NCBI GenBank assembly: GCA_900315835.1 | Contig: ONAR01000004.1 | Location: forward strand, 1-64,000 | Reading direction: 5' to 3' | DNA from: an uncultured Prevotella sp. | GTDB lineage: Bacteria > Bacteroidota > Bacteroidia > Bacteroidales > Bacteroidaceae | Length of the DNA: 64,000 nt | Part shown: positions 35,759-44,366 of the stretch, piece by piece | Position numbering within the stretch: the stretch's first letter is position 1 | Layout of the letters: the number at the start of each line of letters is the position of its first letter | Notes under the pieces: model-generated | Told to the model about the DNA's origin: nothing | Seen by the model: only the letters and a program-made list of their open reading frames with translations | The model's database searches: none | Position numbers and translations under genes: made by a program

Positions 35759-37789
35759 TTATTTTACGATAATCTCGTCGGTAAAGATCCATTCGCCGGG
35801 GTTGTCGCAGCCGGCCTCAATATGGATGTAGCGTCCGCGGTCCTTACCTTTCCACTGCCAGGGGCGTACCGACACTTTCTCAAGATGCTCGCGTGGCTGT
35901 TCTTTCCTGTAGACCTCACGCCAGGCAGCCCCGTCATCGGACAGGCTGATGCGGAACGTATTCGGGAAAAAGATCCACGGACTGTCAAACTGCATCATCT
36001 CCATCGTGATGCTGTGAAGACTGGTCACCTTTCCTAAATCGACCACGATGTCCAGCGGCTGTTTCTTCCGGTCGCTGCGCTGCATGAACCCTTGCCAGCG
36101 GCCGTCGTTGTTGGACCATCCTCCCAACATGCCGTCAACCAGAGAGCCGTCACCGCCGGCGGCGTATTTGTCGGCATAGCGGCTGTTGTAGGTCACCTTG
36201 GCCTGACGGGCGAGATGGGTGACGGGTCTCAGCGTCTCTTTCCTGTCGCCGCGGGCACTCTTCAGGTCGAAGGCGTTCACATGGTTTGCCTTCATCCATC
36301 CGGTCTGGGCGAGGATGGAGGCCTGGAGCTGCGGATAGGTGATCCGGTCGCCGCTCCACCCCCGCTCGGCGATGGCCAGCTCACGGGGATAGAGCATGTA
36401 TTCGGCGTAGTCAGGGGTCGTGATCTGCTCCGTCCACAGGTTGCCCTGTACACCTAAGATGTGTCCGGTCTGCCCGTTCTGGAGCGAGTCAGAAAGTGCC
36501 ATTATCTCGGGTGCGTATTTCCACAGGCCCTCTAAGGAGAGGTAGCCTCCGAAGGCCTTTGGCACAAAGCGGGGGTCATCCTGATAGCGGTCCAGATAGT
36601 ATTCGCCCGGCGTGAGGATGACATTGTGCCCGCGCAGCATGGCCTCACGTGCGGCTTTGCCGTCTCTCCACACCATGACATTCATGTTCGTTCCCAAAGA
36701 CGGCTCGCTCCTGACAAGCTTGTCGGTCAGCACTTCGTCCCACCCTATGGCCTCTCTGCCAAAGAACTTGAGAAACGCGGCCATACGCTGGATGAGAAAG
36801 CCCTGAAGGTCATCGGTCGAGGCCAGGCGGAGCTGCCCGGCCAGGTGGATGCACCTCGGACATTTGCGCCAGGCCTCCTTACCGGCTTCGTCGCCCCCGA
36901 TATGGATGTAGTGGGACGGGAAGATGTCCATGACCTCGCGGAGGACGTCGCAATAGAACCGGTATGTCTCTTCGTTGGACGGGCACACATCGCCTTGCGC
37001 GCCCTGGTTTCCCTCACATTTCAGTCCGGGACAGGCTGCCGTCACCTCATTGCTGTGGCCCGGCATCTCAATCTCCGGGACGACGGTTATGCCCTTGCCG
37101 GCCGCATAGGCCACAAGCTCCCTGAGCTCGGCCTGCGTGTAATAGCCGCCGTAAGCCCCCGGAGCGCCTTCGCTCATGTACTGGCGGTCCTTGCCGCTGT
37201 CCCACCAGCGTCCCCAGTCGCTCTCCGTGCGCCAGGCTGCCTTCCGGGTGAGTTCGGGGTAACGCCTGATCTGAATGCGCCATCCGCCGGCGTCGGTGAG
37301 ATGCAGCTGGAGAATGTTGATTTTGTAACGGGAGAGGATGTCAACCTGCTTCTTTAGGAAGCTTACCGGGAAGAAATGGCGCGAGACGTCTATCATGCAG
37401 CCGCGCCATGCATAGCGGGGCGCGTCTTCGATATGGCAGAGCGGCAGGCGTCCGCCGGCGGCGAGCTGGCACAGGGTGGTGCGGGCATGGCGCAGGCCGG
37501 AATCGTCGTGGCTCCTGACGGATATGCCCCCGGCGGTAACGTCGATTACGTAGCCCTCCTGCGGAAGAGACGGGTCGAGGCTGCTGCGTACGTCCTTTGT
37601 CAGCGTGCTGTCCAACGGATGCCTGAGCCTCAGATATTCTCCCTTCTTCATCTCAATCTTCACGGGCTGGGGCAGCAGCTGTGGGACAAACTGCTGCGCA
37701 CAGGCGGGCAAGGCAAGGAGGAAGACGGAAATGCCCGTCACTGCCTTTCCGAGTCTGGGACGAATAAGTTTTGCGATACTTCTCTTCAT
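35759..37789 (-). CDS. GH20 beta-N-acetylhexosaminidase with C-terminal F5/8C-like domain
   Basis: Exported enzyme of 676 aa that removes terminal GlcNAc/GalNAc by substrate-assisted catalysis. The start at 37789 precedes a signal peptide (LGKAVTGISVFLLALPACAQ). A GH20b domain covers about 35-140 and the catalytic barrel about 145-490, with HIGGDEAGKEAW holding the catalytic Asp-Glu pair near residue 299. The last 150 residues (DIVVDLGKV to TDEIIVK) look like a coagulation-factor 5/8 C-type carbohydrate-binding domain. It is divergent from the GH92 gene and probably cotranscribed with the mutarotase gene. Confidence 0.94.
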   Translation of the reverse strand: MKRSIAKLIRPRLGKAVTGISVFLLALPACAQQFVPQLLPQPVKIEMKKGEYLRLRHPLDSTLTKDVRSSLDPSLPQEGYVIDVTAGGISVRSHDDSGLRHARTTLCQLAAGGRLPLCHIEDAPRYAWRGCMIDVSRHFFPVSFLKKQVDILSRYKINILQLHLTDAGGWRIQIRRYPELTRKAAWRTESDWGRWWDSGKDRQYMSEGAPGAYGGYYTQAELRELVAYAAGKGITVVPEIEMPGHSNEVTAACPGLKCEGNQGAQGDVCPSNEETYRFYCDVLREVMDIFPSHYIHIGGDEAGKEAWRKCPRCIHLAGQLRLASTDDLQGFLIQRMAAFLKFFGREAIGWDEVLTDKLVRSEPSLGTNMNVMVWRDGKAAREAMLRGHNVILTPGEYYLDRYQDDPRFVPKAFGGYLSLEGLWKYAPEIMALSDSLQNGQTGHILGVQGNLWTEQITTPDYAEYMLYPRELAIAERGWSGDRITYPQLQASILAQTGWMKANHVNAFDLKSARGDRKETLRPVTHLARQAKVTYNSRYADKYAAGGDGSLVDGMLGGWSNNDGRWQGFMQRSDRKKQPLDIVVDLGKVTSLHSITMEMMQFDSPWIFFPNTFRISLSDDGAAWREVYRKEQPREHLEKVSVRPWQWKGKDRGRYIHIEAGCDNPGEWIFTDEIIVK

Positions 37790-37874
37790 ACAGGTAATCA
37801 TGGCTGTCTCTGCTTGTCTTATTCAAACGGAGGCATTCAGTCTTTTATTATCGGCAGTATGGCCCTATGCGAGG

Positions 37875-37882
37875 CAAAAATA
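37875..37882 (-). promoter_or_regulatory. -7 element upstream of GH20
   Basis: TATTTTTG on the minus strand matches TAnnTTTG, about 86 bp before the GH20 ATG. The upstream -33 element is weak, so control by an activator is possible. Confidence 0.45.
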
Positions 37883-37915
37883 TGTTAAAGGCCGCATGAA
37901 GTCTTTTATTTTATG

Positions 37916-37923
37916 TAAGTTTG
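37916..37923 (+). promoter_or_regulatory. -7 element upstream of GH92
   Basis: TAAGTTTG matches TAnnTTTG 20 bp before the GH92 ATG at 37944. No clear TTG at the -33 distance. It is back to back with the GH20 element, 33 bp away, so both genes may be co-regulated. Confidence 0.5.
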
Positions 37924-37943
37924 CAGGAAACATTAAACTTGAA

Positions 37944-40196
37944 ATGAAGAAAACTGTCACTCTCCTGTTCCTTGCCTTGCTGTGCCTGTCACCTGTCCGT
38001 GCCGGGAAGCTGACGCGTTATGTGGACCCGATGATCGGAACGACCAATTTCTCCGTCTGCAACCCGGGTGCCGTGGTGCCCCATGGTCTGATGACGGTGA
38101 CACCGTTCAATGTCATGGGCTCTGACCTTAATAAGTATGATAAGGACAAGCGCTGGTGGTCGGCCGTCTACGAGTACCATAACGTCTATATGGCCGGTTT
38201 TTCCCATGTTACGCTCAGTGGTGTGGGCTGTCCTGAGATGGGAACCCTCCTGACGATGCCGACAACGGGCAAGCTCGATGTCGACTACCATCATTACGGC
38301 TCGGCGTATGACCAGGAGACGGCCCGGCCCGGCTATTACGGAGTGAGGCTGAAGAAATATGGGGTGAAGTGCGAGATGACGTCTACGCTTCGCTCCTCGC
38401 GTGAGCGTTACACCTTTCCTAAGGGAGAGGGCCATATCCTTGTCAATATTGGTGACGGACTGACGAATGAGGTCGGCGGCAGCGTGCGGCGTGTCAGCGA
38501 CACGGAGATAGAGGGTTTCCGTCTCCTTGGCACGTTCTGCTACAATCCGCAGGCGGTATTTCCGATGTATTTTGTCGTGCGTGTCAGCAAGAAGCCGTTG
38601 TCGTCCGGTTTCTGGAAACTGCAGCCCAAGACGGGCGGCGCGCAGCGCCAGTGGGACCCCGACTATGGCAAATACAAGCTTTATACCGACTACGGGCGCG
38701 ATCTGGCGGGCGACCGCATCGGCTGTTTCTTCAACTATGACTTCGCCGACAGCACGGCCGTTGAGGTGAGTGTCGGGGTGTCGTTTGTCTCTGTCGAGAA
38801 CGCGCGTGAGAACCTCGACGCGGAGCAGCGCGGCAAGACCTTTGACGACATCGCGCGGCAGGCCGACAATGAGTGGGAGAAGACGCTCGGCGCCATCACG
38901 GTCGAGGGCGGCACGGAGGCACAGAAGCGCGTGTTCTACACGGCGCTCTACCATACCCAGCTCGAGCCTTGTGTCCTGCAGGATGTCAACGGACAATATC
39001 CGATGATGGAGAGTGACAGCATCGGGCATACCGACGGCACGCGCTACACGGTGTTCTCCCTCTGGGACACGTACCGCAACCTCCACCAGCTTGAGACGCT
39101 GCTCTATCCCGACAGACAGGTGGAGATGGTGCGCTCGATGATTGACATGTACCGGGAGTGGGGCTGGATGCCCAAATGGGAGCTCTTCGGTCGTGAGACG
39201 TGGACCATGGAGGGCGACCCCGCCATTCCCGTCATTGCCGACACCTGGCTGAAGGGCTTGCGCGACTTCGACATTCACACCGCTTATGAGGCGTTCCGCA
39301 AATCGGCCACTACACCTGGAAAAGACAACAGGATGCGGCCGGACATCGACCCGTATGTCTCCCGGGGCTATATCCCCGTGGGATGGTTCGCGCAGGATAT
39401 GTCGGGTGACAACTCGGTCTCCCATGCCCTGGAGTATTATGTCGCCGACGCGGCGCTGGCCCGGCTGGCGGCGCAGCTCGGCCACAGGCAGGATGCCAGG
39501 ATGTTCCGGGAGCGCAGCCTCGCGTACAAGAACTACTATGACCGGCAGAGTGGGGTGCTGCGCCCGCGGCTGAAGGACGGCTCCTGGATTACGCCGTTCA
39601 ACCCGAAAGACGGTGCCAACTTCTCCAACACGCCCGGATTCCACGAGGGGTCGGCATGGAACTACACGTTCTATGTGCCACACGACATCACGGGTCTGGC
39701 GAAGCTTATGGGTGGCCCCAGGGCTTTTGTCAACCGGCTGCAGATGGTCTTCGACAAGGGACTCTACGATCCGGCCAATGAGCCTGACATTGCCTACCCA
39801 TACCTCTTCAGCCGTTTCAAGGGTGAGGAGTGGCGTACGCAGGAGGAGGTGCGTAAGCTCATCGACAAATATTATACCGACAAGCCTGACGGCATTCCGG
39901 GCAACGACGACACGGGTACGATGTCGGCATGGGTGGTGTTCTCGATGCTCGGCTTCTATCCTGACTGCCCGGGCGACCCGAGCTACACGCTTACCACGCC
40001 CGTCTTCGACCGTGCCGTGCTGCATCTCGACAAACGCTATTATCCCTCGGGCGACCTGACGATTGTCGCCAATCGGCCGTCCCCGTCAGCACGTCTGATC
40101 AGCACAATGACGCTCGGCGACAAAAAGCTGACCTCATACCGCGTCTCTCACGACGAGCTGCTTAAAGGCGGAAAGCTGGTGTTCAGCCTGAAATGA
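37944..40196 (+). CDS. GH92 family exo-alpha-mannosidase
   Basis: Calcium-dependent exo-mannosidase family acting on N-glycans and yeast mannans. From ATG 37944 it has 750 aa with a signal peptide (1-20, ending VRAG). The open frame upstream overlaps GH20 antisense and is not real. Family blocks visible are YVDPMIGTTNFSVCNPGAVVPHG, FSLWDTYRN, the catalytic region EGSAWNYTFYVPHD and GNDDTGTMSAWVVFSMLGFYP. It is paired with a divergent GH20, so together they fit stepwise trimming of host or dietary glycoprotein glycans. Confidence 0.94.
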   Translation: MKKTVTLLFLALLCLSPVRAGKLTRYVDPMIGTTNFSVCNPGAVVPHGLMTVTPFNVMGSDLNKYDKDKRWWSAVYEYHNVYMAGFSHVTLSGVGCPEMGTLLTMPTTGKLDVDYHHYGSAYDQETARPGYYGVRLKKYGVKCEMTSTLRSSRERYTFPKGEGHILVNIGDGLTNEVGGSVRRVSDTEIEGFRLLGTFCYNPQAVFPMYFVVRVSKKPLSSGFWKLQPKTGGAQRQWDPDYGKYKLYTDYGRDLAGDRIGCFFNYDFADSTAVEVSVGVSFVSVENARENLDAEQRGKTFDDIARQADNEWEKTLGAITVEGGTEAQKRVFYTALYHTQLEPCVLQDVNGQYPMMESDSIGHTDGTRYTVFSLWDTYRNLHQLETLLYPDRQVEMVRSMIDMYREWGWMPKWELFGRETWTMEGDPAIPVIADTWLKGLRDFDIHTAYEAFRKSATTPGKDNRMRPDIDPYVSRGYIPVGWFAQDMSGDNSVSHALEYYVADAALARLAAQLGHRQDARMFRERSLAYKNYYDRQSGVLRPRLKDGSWITPFNPKDGANFSNTPGFHEGSAWNYTFYVPHDITGLAKLMGGPRAFVNRLQMVFDKGLYDPANEPDIAYPYLFSRFKGEEWRTQEEVRKLIDKYYTDKPDGIPGNDDTGTMSAWVVFSMLGFYPDCPGDPSYTLTTPVFDRAVLHLDKRYYPSGDLTIVANRPSPSARLISTMTLGDKKLTSYRVSHDELLKGGKLVFSLK

Positions 40197-40368
40197 AGCT
40201 GTCCAAGAGAAAATGCAGAGAATACAATTCAAGTAAAGGTATTCAAGTTTCCGAACTTCTGAACTTCTTCCGTTTTGATACGCCCTCTAACCCTGCAGGC
40301 CGTGTTATATACCTATTAATATTCTCAATATTTTATTGGTTTCTCGTTTCTGCCCACCTTTTTTATTC

Positions 40369-40466
40369 TCCTACCCACTTCGTGGGATATTGAGAAAATC
40401 GAAGAATATAAACTATATTTTCTCGATATTCTCTAATATTCTATATATCCCACGAAATGGGTAGGA
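40369..40466. repeat. Near-perfect 22-bp inverted repeat with 54-bp AT-rich spacer
   Basis: The left arm TCCTACCCACTTCGTGGGAT... (40369-40390) and right arm (40445-40466) are complementary at 21 of 22 positions. Each arm also folds on itself (CCCACTTCGTGGG). The spacer is AT-rich with further short complementarities. It could be a MITE-like element or a double terminator. No target duplication was evident. Confidence 0.7.
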
Positions 40467-40525
40467 ACAAGAACAAAAAATCAGGAATATAAATGGCTGA
40501 TAGTTACAAAATAAACAGGCCTTTA

Positions 40526-40557
40526 GTTGCGTGATAACAAATCTTTCCTTAAATTTG
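40526..40557 (+). promoter_or_regulatory. Promoter of the HEPN/MNT pair
   Basis: TTG at 40527-40529, a 20-bp spacer and TAAATTTG at 40550-40557. A start near 40563 makes the ATG at 40566 nearly leaderless, which favours ATG 40590. Confidence 0.72.
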
Positions 40558-40589
40558 CAAGATGAATGGAAAAAGGAAAGAAGACGTGT

Positions 40590-41021
40590 ATGGCAGACAA
40601 TAACGATGTGCGCTGGCTACAGCGCTATGACAGCTTCAGGAAAGCATTGGACAGACTGGAGAGCGTGACCCTGTCTGGACGGCACCCGTCAGACTTGTCC
40701 GAGTTGGAGAAAAGCGGACTGGTGCAATGGTTTGAATTCACCTACGAGCTGGCTTGGAAAGTGATGCAAGACTTGTTGGAATTTAAGGGTTATGAGTTTA
40801 TGCGTGGTCCAAACGGCACTCTGCATGAGGCTTTCGCGGATGGTCTGATAGACGACAATGACACTTGGAGGCGAATGGCCAAAGACCGCACGCTGATGTC
40901 ACACACTTATGATGAGCAGGATGCGTTGCGTGTGGTGGAGCTTATCTTCAAGGACTACACGCCCGTCTTGCACAAGCTTAGCGAGACGCTGGCCTCGCAA
41001 CGGCAATTGACAGGCGTGTAG
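40590..41021 (+). CDS. hepT: HEPN-domain toxin (HepT, HI0074 family)
   Basis: A 143-aa all-helical protein of the HI0074/HepT family, annotated elsewhere as nucleotidyltransferase substrate-binding subunit. The ribonuclease signature RX4HXY is intact as R100-TLMS-H105-T-Y107. In studied HEPN/MNT modules this toxin cleaves RNA and is neutralised when its tyrosine is AMPylated by the partner. The partner gene follows 29 bp later. ATG 40566 (8 residues longer) is an alternative start. Confidence 0.9.
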   Translation: MADNNDVRWLQRYDSFRKALDRLESVTLSGRHPSDLSELEKSGLVQWFEFTYELAWKVMQDLLEFKGYEFMRGPNGTLHEAFADGLIDDNDTWRRMAKDRTLMSHTYDEQDALRVVELIFKDYTPVLHKLSETLASQRQLTGV

Positions 41022-41050
41022 TCTGTTGTAACCTGATCAAATAAATCTCT

Positions 41051-41401
41051 ATGACCGCATTGAACGAATATGGACTGAGCGAATGGACGATGAGCGACCT
41101 GATGTCGGTGTTCCGCAGACATCCCAAAGTCAGTAAGGTGATCCTCTTCGGCTCTCGTGCGAAAGGCAACTACCGCACCGGCTCTGATATTGATCTAGCA
41201 CTGGTGGGTGAGGACATCGACCACGAGGAGATGCTGCGTATCTATAACGACATCGATGACCTCGGATTGCTTTACAAGGTTGACTTGTTGCACTATGAGG
41301 AGAAGCGGGGCATGCCCATCGGTGACCATATCGACCGTGTAGGCAAGGTTTTTTATAGTCGTCCTGCCATATACACCGACCGTCCCGTCGGCGGTGCATA
41401 G
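41051..41401 (+). CDS. mntA: MNT nucleotidyltransferase antitoxin (MntA)
   Basis: A 116-aa minimal nucleotidyltransferase with the complete catalytic motif GSX10DXD: G34-S35 to D46-I-D48 in FGSRAKGNYRTGSDID. A third acidic residue is expected at VDLLHYEE near residue 78. Known members AMPylate the cognate HEPN toxin. The order toxin-antitoxin and the tight spacing match characterised type VII modules. The C-terminus beyond residue 105 is variable. Confidence 0.9.
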   Translation: MTALNEYGLSEWTMSDLMSVFRRHPKVSKVILFGSRAKGNYRTGSDIDLALVGEDIDHEEMLRIYNDIDDLGLLYKVDLLHYEEKRGMPIGDHIDRVGKVFYSRPAIYTDRPVGGA

Positions 41402-41419
41402 CGCTGTGCCTTATTCGTA

Positions 41420-44269
41420 TTACTTGATGACAACCTTCTTCCCGTCGATGATGTAGAGGCCCTTTGGCAGGCTGCGGCCGTCGTCAATCTTGCGGCCGTC
41501 GATGGTGTAGATGCCTTTCAAGCGGTTGTTGGCGCCATCCATCGTGACTGACGAGATGCCGTTGGTCACATCGCTGACCGGCACGAACTGGAAGTCGGTG
41601 GAGACAATCATGCCGTCGTTGCAGTTGCACCGCTGGTCGGATGTCATGGGGCCGTTGCCTACGCCACGCACCACCGAGAAATAGCCGTTGAGGCCTACCA
41701 TGGCGCCGAAGTGCTGGTTGTTGAGGATGGTGAGTGCGCCCCACGAATAGCCCCGCTCAAGCGTGTGGTCCGGTCCCGGGTTGGTGAAGTTGCGGAAGTC
41801 GCTGAGCGAGCTTTCGAGGCTCTCTCTGTCGGGAACATCTGGGCTGAAGAGCGCGTTGTTCCTGACACTGGTGAAGTAGAATTTGCCATTCTTGACCGTG
41901 CAGAGCCAAAGGGCCGACTGTTTCTGCTCCTCGGTGGTATAGTTGTGGAAGTCGGCTCCGCTGACCAGTTTCTCCCCTTCCCCGTCATCCACCATATAAT
42001 AATAGGTGTCGCGGTTGTAGGGACTGAGGTAGGCGCGCACCTGATAGTACTTGCCATTCTCGGGCATGACCACCTTGTCGTCACTGATTTCAGTGAGCGC
42101 GGCCATGGCCTTCTGTAGATTGTCAACCTCGGTGGCGGTGGTGGTGCTGATGATGTCGCCGTCTTTGAACACTTTGCTGTAGGCGGTCTGGAAGGCTGCT
42201 GTCTCTGTCAGGCCGTCTTTGGGATAGCCGATGCTGCCGATGTTGTCGTAGAGCGCCTTGGCCATGGTGGCCAGCGGCTGTGTCTGATAGCGCACCAGCT
42301 CCTGTGCGGTCACCGTCTCGGGAAGCCTGATGAGCTGCGTGTAGGTATAGTCGATATTGTTCACGTTGCCGCTCCATGACCGGCGTATCAGACTGCCCTC
42401 CCTGGTCTCCTTGCCGGTGCACAGTGTGGCCGTGCTCGTGTTGGTTCTGAAATAAGCCGTGAGCTTTTCGGTCATTGGCGGAATGTCATCGGTACTCTTC
42501 ACCTCGATATAAGGTTTGGGCAAATCCGTGCCGTCGGTGGTCTTGAACAATGCCCGCTGCCCGTTGGGGTCGAACTTCAGGCCGCTGCCGATGGCACTGC
42601 CTGTCTGTTGGACGGTGTAGTCGTACCGGGGGAAGATGCTGCAGGCTATCTCACCCTTGACCTCCAGCTTGAAGCGGCCGCCACCAGTAGTGAAACTGGG
42701 CCAGCCCTCATAGTTGACATCGTTTACGGTGAGGTAGGGCATCATCAGTTTGTAGGAGCCGTTGTTCGGCACGTCGTCGGCCAGCATGTACTTGAAGGTC
42801 TTGCCGTAGTCGTCGGAGAACAGGATGCGCACTTTGCTGTCCTTGCCGTAGATTTGGGTACAGGGCTTCCAGGTGAAGGTAATCTCCCGGCCGATATTGT
42901 AATTCGGCAAGTTGCGCATGTTGACGTTGGTAATCTCGAACGGCTCGCCGTCCACCACGTTCACCTTGATGCGCATGGCATCGTACTGCGACTTGTCGTG
43001 TACGGCCGCCATGAAGGTGTAGGCGCCGACATTGGAATAGTCGGAATATTCCTCCAGGTAGTTGCTGCTGGTTGTCGTGACGGTGGGGGCGTTGCAGTGG
43101 GGCCTGAAAACGATGACGCTGTCCTTTGACTCCTTGTACGACGGGCGCAGGCAGTTGGAGTGGGCCATGTCGTGCTTGGAGATGTCGAATGAGTTCACAT
43201 TATAATAATAGTCGCCGCCGTTTTTCGTGGTCGTCGGCAGAGAGAACTGGAAGTCGGAGCCTTTCGTGATGGTGTATTCCGTCTTGATGCGGCTGCGGTC
43301 GAGCTTTGGCGCCGTACTCGACTCTTCCTCGGCGTAAGGGGCTACCGTGACGTTGCCGGGAAAGACCGTGACCAGATGTGTGCGGGCCTCGTCGGTGTAA
43401 TAGTTCATGTTGGCCAGCGTGCTGCGCATCTGGTAGATGCTCGGCAGTGAGAAGAAGTCGCGCGGCGCGCCGTAGTTCATGATGCTGCGTCCTGAGCCGG
43501 GTTCAGTGCAGATGGCGTCGTCCTTCTGGTGGGTATGCTCCGCGCCGAAGCTGTGGCCTATCTCGTGGGCGATGGTCGTGATGTTGCTGATGGCCCATGC
43601 ACTGCCTTTCAGCGTGGCCGAGGCGGCGCTGCCAAGCTGTGCCACGCCGTTGCGGCTCTTGTTGGGCCGGCTGATCAGGATGCCGAGGTCGTAGGTGGTG
43701 GAGTCGTCGCCAAGTGCCTTGTCGATAATCTGCCTGCTCAGGTAGAGGCGGGTCTCGTCGGTGGCGTTCTGGCTGAGCTGCAGGCCGTTGACATCGTAGC
43801 TGAAGAGGATGAGCTTTGGGTTGCGCACCACCTCAAACTTGATGCCAACGTCGTTGGTATAAAACTCGTTGAGTCCCTTTTCGAGCTTGTCCCACCACGC
43901 TTGCACTTCCTTGATGATCTCCTCCCGGCTTTTAGGGCTGGAGTAGCTGCCGAAGCCCTCGTCGGAGTTGTTGACGAACTCAGGCAGAATGCAGGTGGCC
44001 AGCCGGAAAGTGTAGACCCTACCGGTGTTCTTGATGACCGATGCCGTTGAGGTCGTGGGGAAATGTGAGGGCACGCGGCGCGCCTTGGCGCGCATTGCTT
44101 CGGAATATTCCTTGGGTATGATGACTTCGCAACTGTCCTGAATGCTGATGCCGGACTGTGAGTTGCTCTGTTCGGTCTGTGCCTGTGCCGGTAAGAAAGA
44201 GGCAAGCGACAGCAAAAGCGTGGCGGGCTGAAGCAGTCTGCCAAGCAGGTGGGGGTGATGTCCTTTCAT
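41420..44269 (-). CDS. Secreted reprolysin-like (M12B-type) zinc metalloprotease
   Basis: A 949-aa exported protease. Signal peptide 1-30 (ends FLPAQAQ), a prodomain-like part to about 60, then a metzincin domain with HEIGHSFGAEH near residue 235 and the Met-turn SIMNYGAP some 25 residues later. Beta-rich domains fill 320-620. The C-terminal 60 residues (GIYTIDGRKIDDGRSLPKGL...VVIK) match the short Prevotella surface-sorting tail seen in the endonuclease I protein. Family members degrade host matrix or IgA. Monocistronic, own promoter. Confidence 0.88.
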   Translation of the reverse strand: MKGHHPHLLGRLLQPATLLLSLASFLPAQAQTEQSNSQSGISIQDSCEVIIPKEYSEAMRAKARRVPSHFPTTSTASVIKNTGRVYTFRLATCILPEFVNNSDEGFGSYSSPKSREEIIKEVQAWWDKLEKGLNEFYTNDVGIKFEVVRNPKLILFSYDVNGLQLSQNATDETRLYLSRQIIDKALGDDSTTYDLGILISRPNKSRNGVAQLGSAASATLKGSAWAISNITTIAHEIGHSFGAEHTHQKDDAICTEPGSGRSIMNYGAPRDFFSLPSIYQMRSTLANMNYYTDEARTHLVTVFPGNVTVAPYAEEESSTAPKLDRSRIKTEYTITKGSDFQFSLPTTTKNGGDYYYNVNSFDISKHDMAHSNCLRPSYKESKDSVIVFRPHCNAPTVTTTSSNYLEEYSDYSNVGAYTFMAAVHDKSQYDAMRIKVNVVDGEPFEITNVNMRNLPNYNIGREITFTWKPCTQIYGKDSKVRILFSDDYGKTFKYMLADDVPNNGSYKLMMPYLTVNDVNYEGWPSFTTGGGRFKLEVKGEIACSIFPRYDYTVQQTGSAIGSGLKFDPNGQRALFKTTDGTDLPKPYIEVKSTDDIPPMTEKLTAYFRTNTSTATLCTGKETREGSLIRRSWSGNVNNIDYTYTQLIRLPETVTAQELVRYQTQPLATMAKALYDNIGSIGYPKDGLTETAAFQTAYSKVFKDGDIISTTTATEVDNLQKAMAALTEISDDKVVMPENGKYYQVRAYLSPYNRDTYYYMVDDGEGEKLVSGADFHNYTTEEQKQSALWLCTVKNGKFYFTSVRNNALFSPDVPDRESLESSLSDFRNFTNPGPDHTLERGYSWGALTILNNQHFGAMVGLNGYFSVVRGVGNGPMTSDQRCNCNDGMIVSTDFQFVPVSDVTNGISSVTMDGANNRLKGIYTIDGRKIDDGRSLPKGLYIIDGKKVVIK

Positions 44270-44310
44270 GTGACGTGTTTGTTGAATGTTTCGGTAATCT
44301 GTATTTTTTG

Positions 44311-44318
44311 CAAAAGTA
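44311..44318 (-). promoter_or_regulatory. -7 element of the metalloprotease gene
   Basis: TACTTTTG on the minus strand matches TAnnTTTG, about 42 bp before the ATG at 44269. Confidence 0.5.
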
Positions 44319-44366
44319 TAAAAAAGGTTGCGATTTAACCGATATTACCCAACAGATTAATGTTAA

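Larger units (their letters stand above)
40197..40589. other. Intergenic region with inverted repeat
   Basis: No gene supported; the small ORF starting inside the GH92 stop is AT-rich and unlike its neighbours. It contains an AT-rich block with a 22-bp inverted repeat at 40369-40466, and the promoter of the HEPN/MNT pair at its right end. The base composition drops sharply compared with GH92, marking the left border of the accessory island. Confidence 0.6.

Noticed and set aside
40193-40393. Small ORF overlapping the GH92 stop
   Set aside because: AT-rich, no motif, no promoter, ends inside the inverted repeat.
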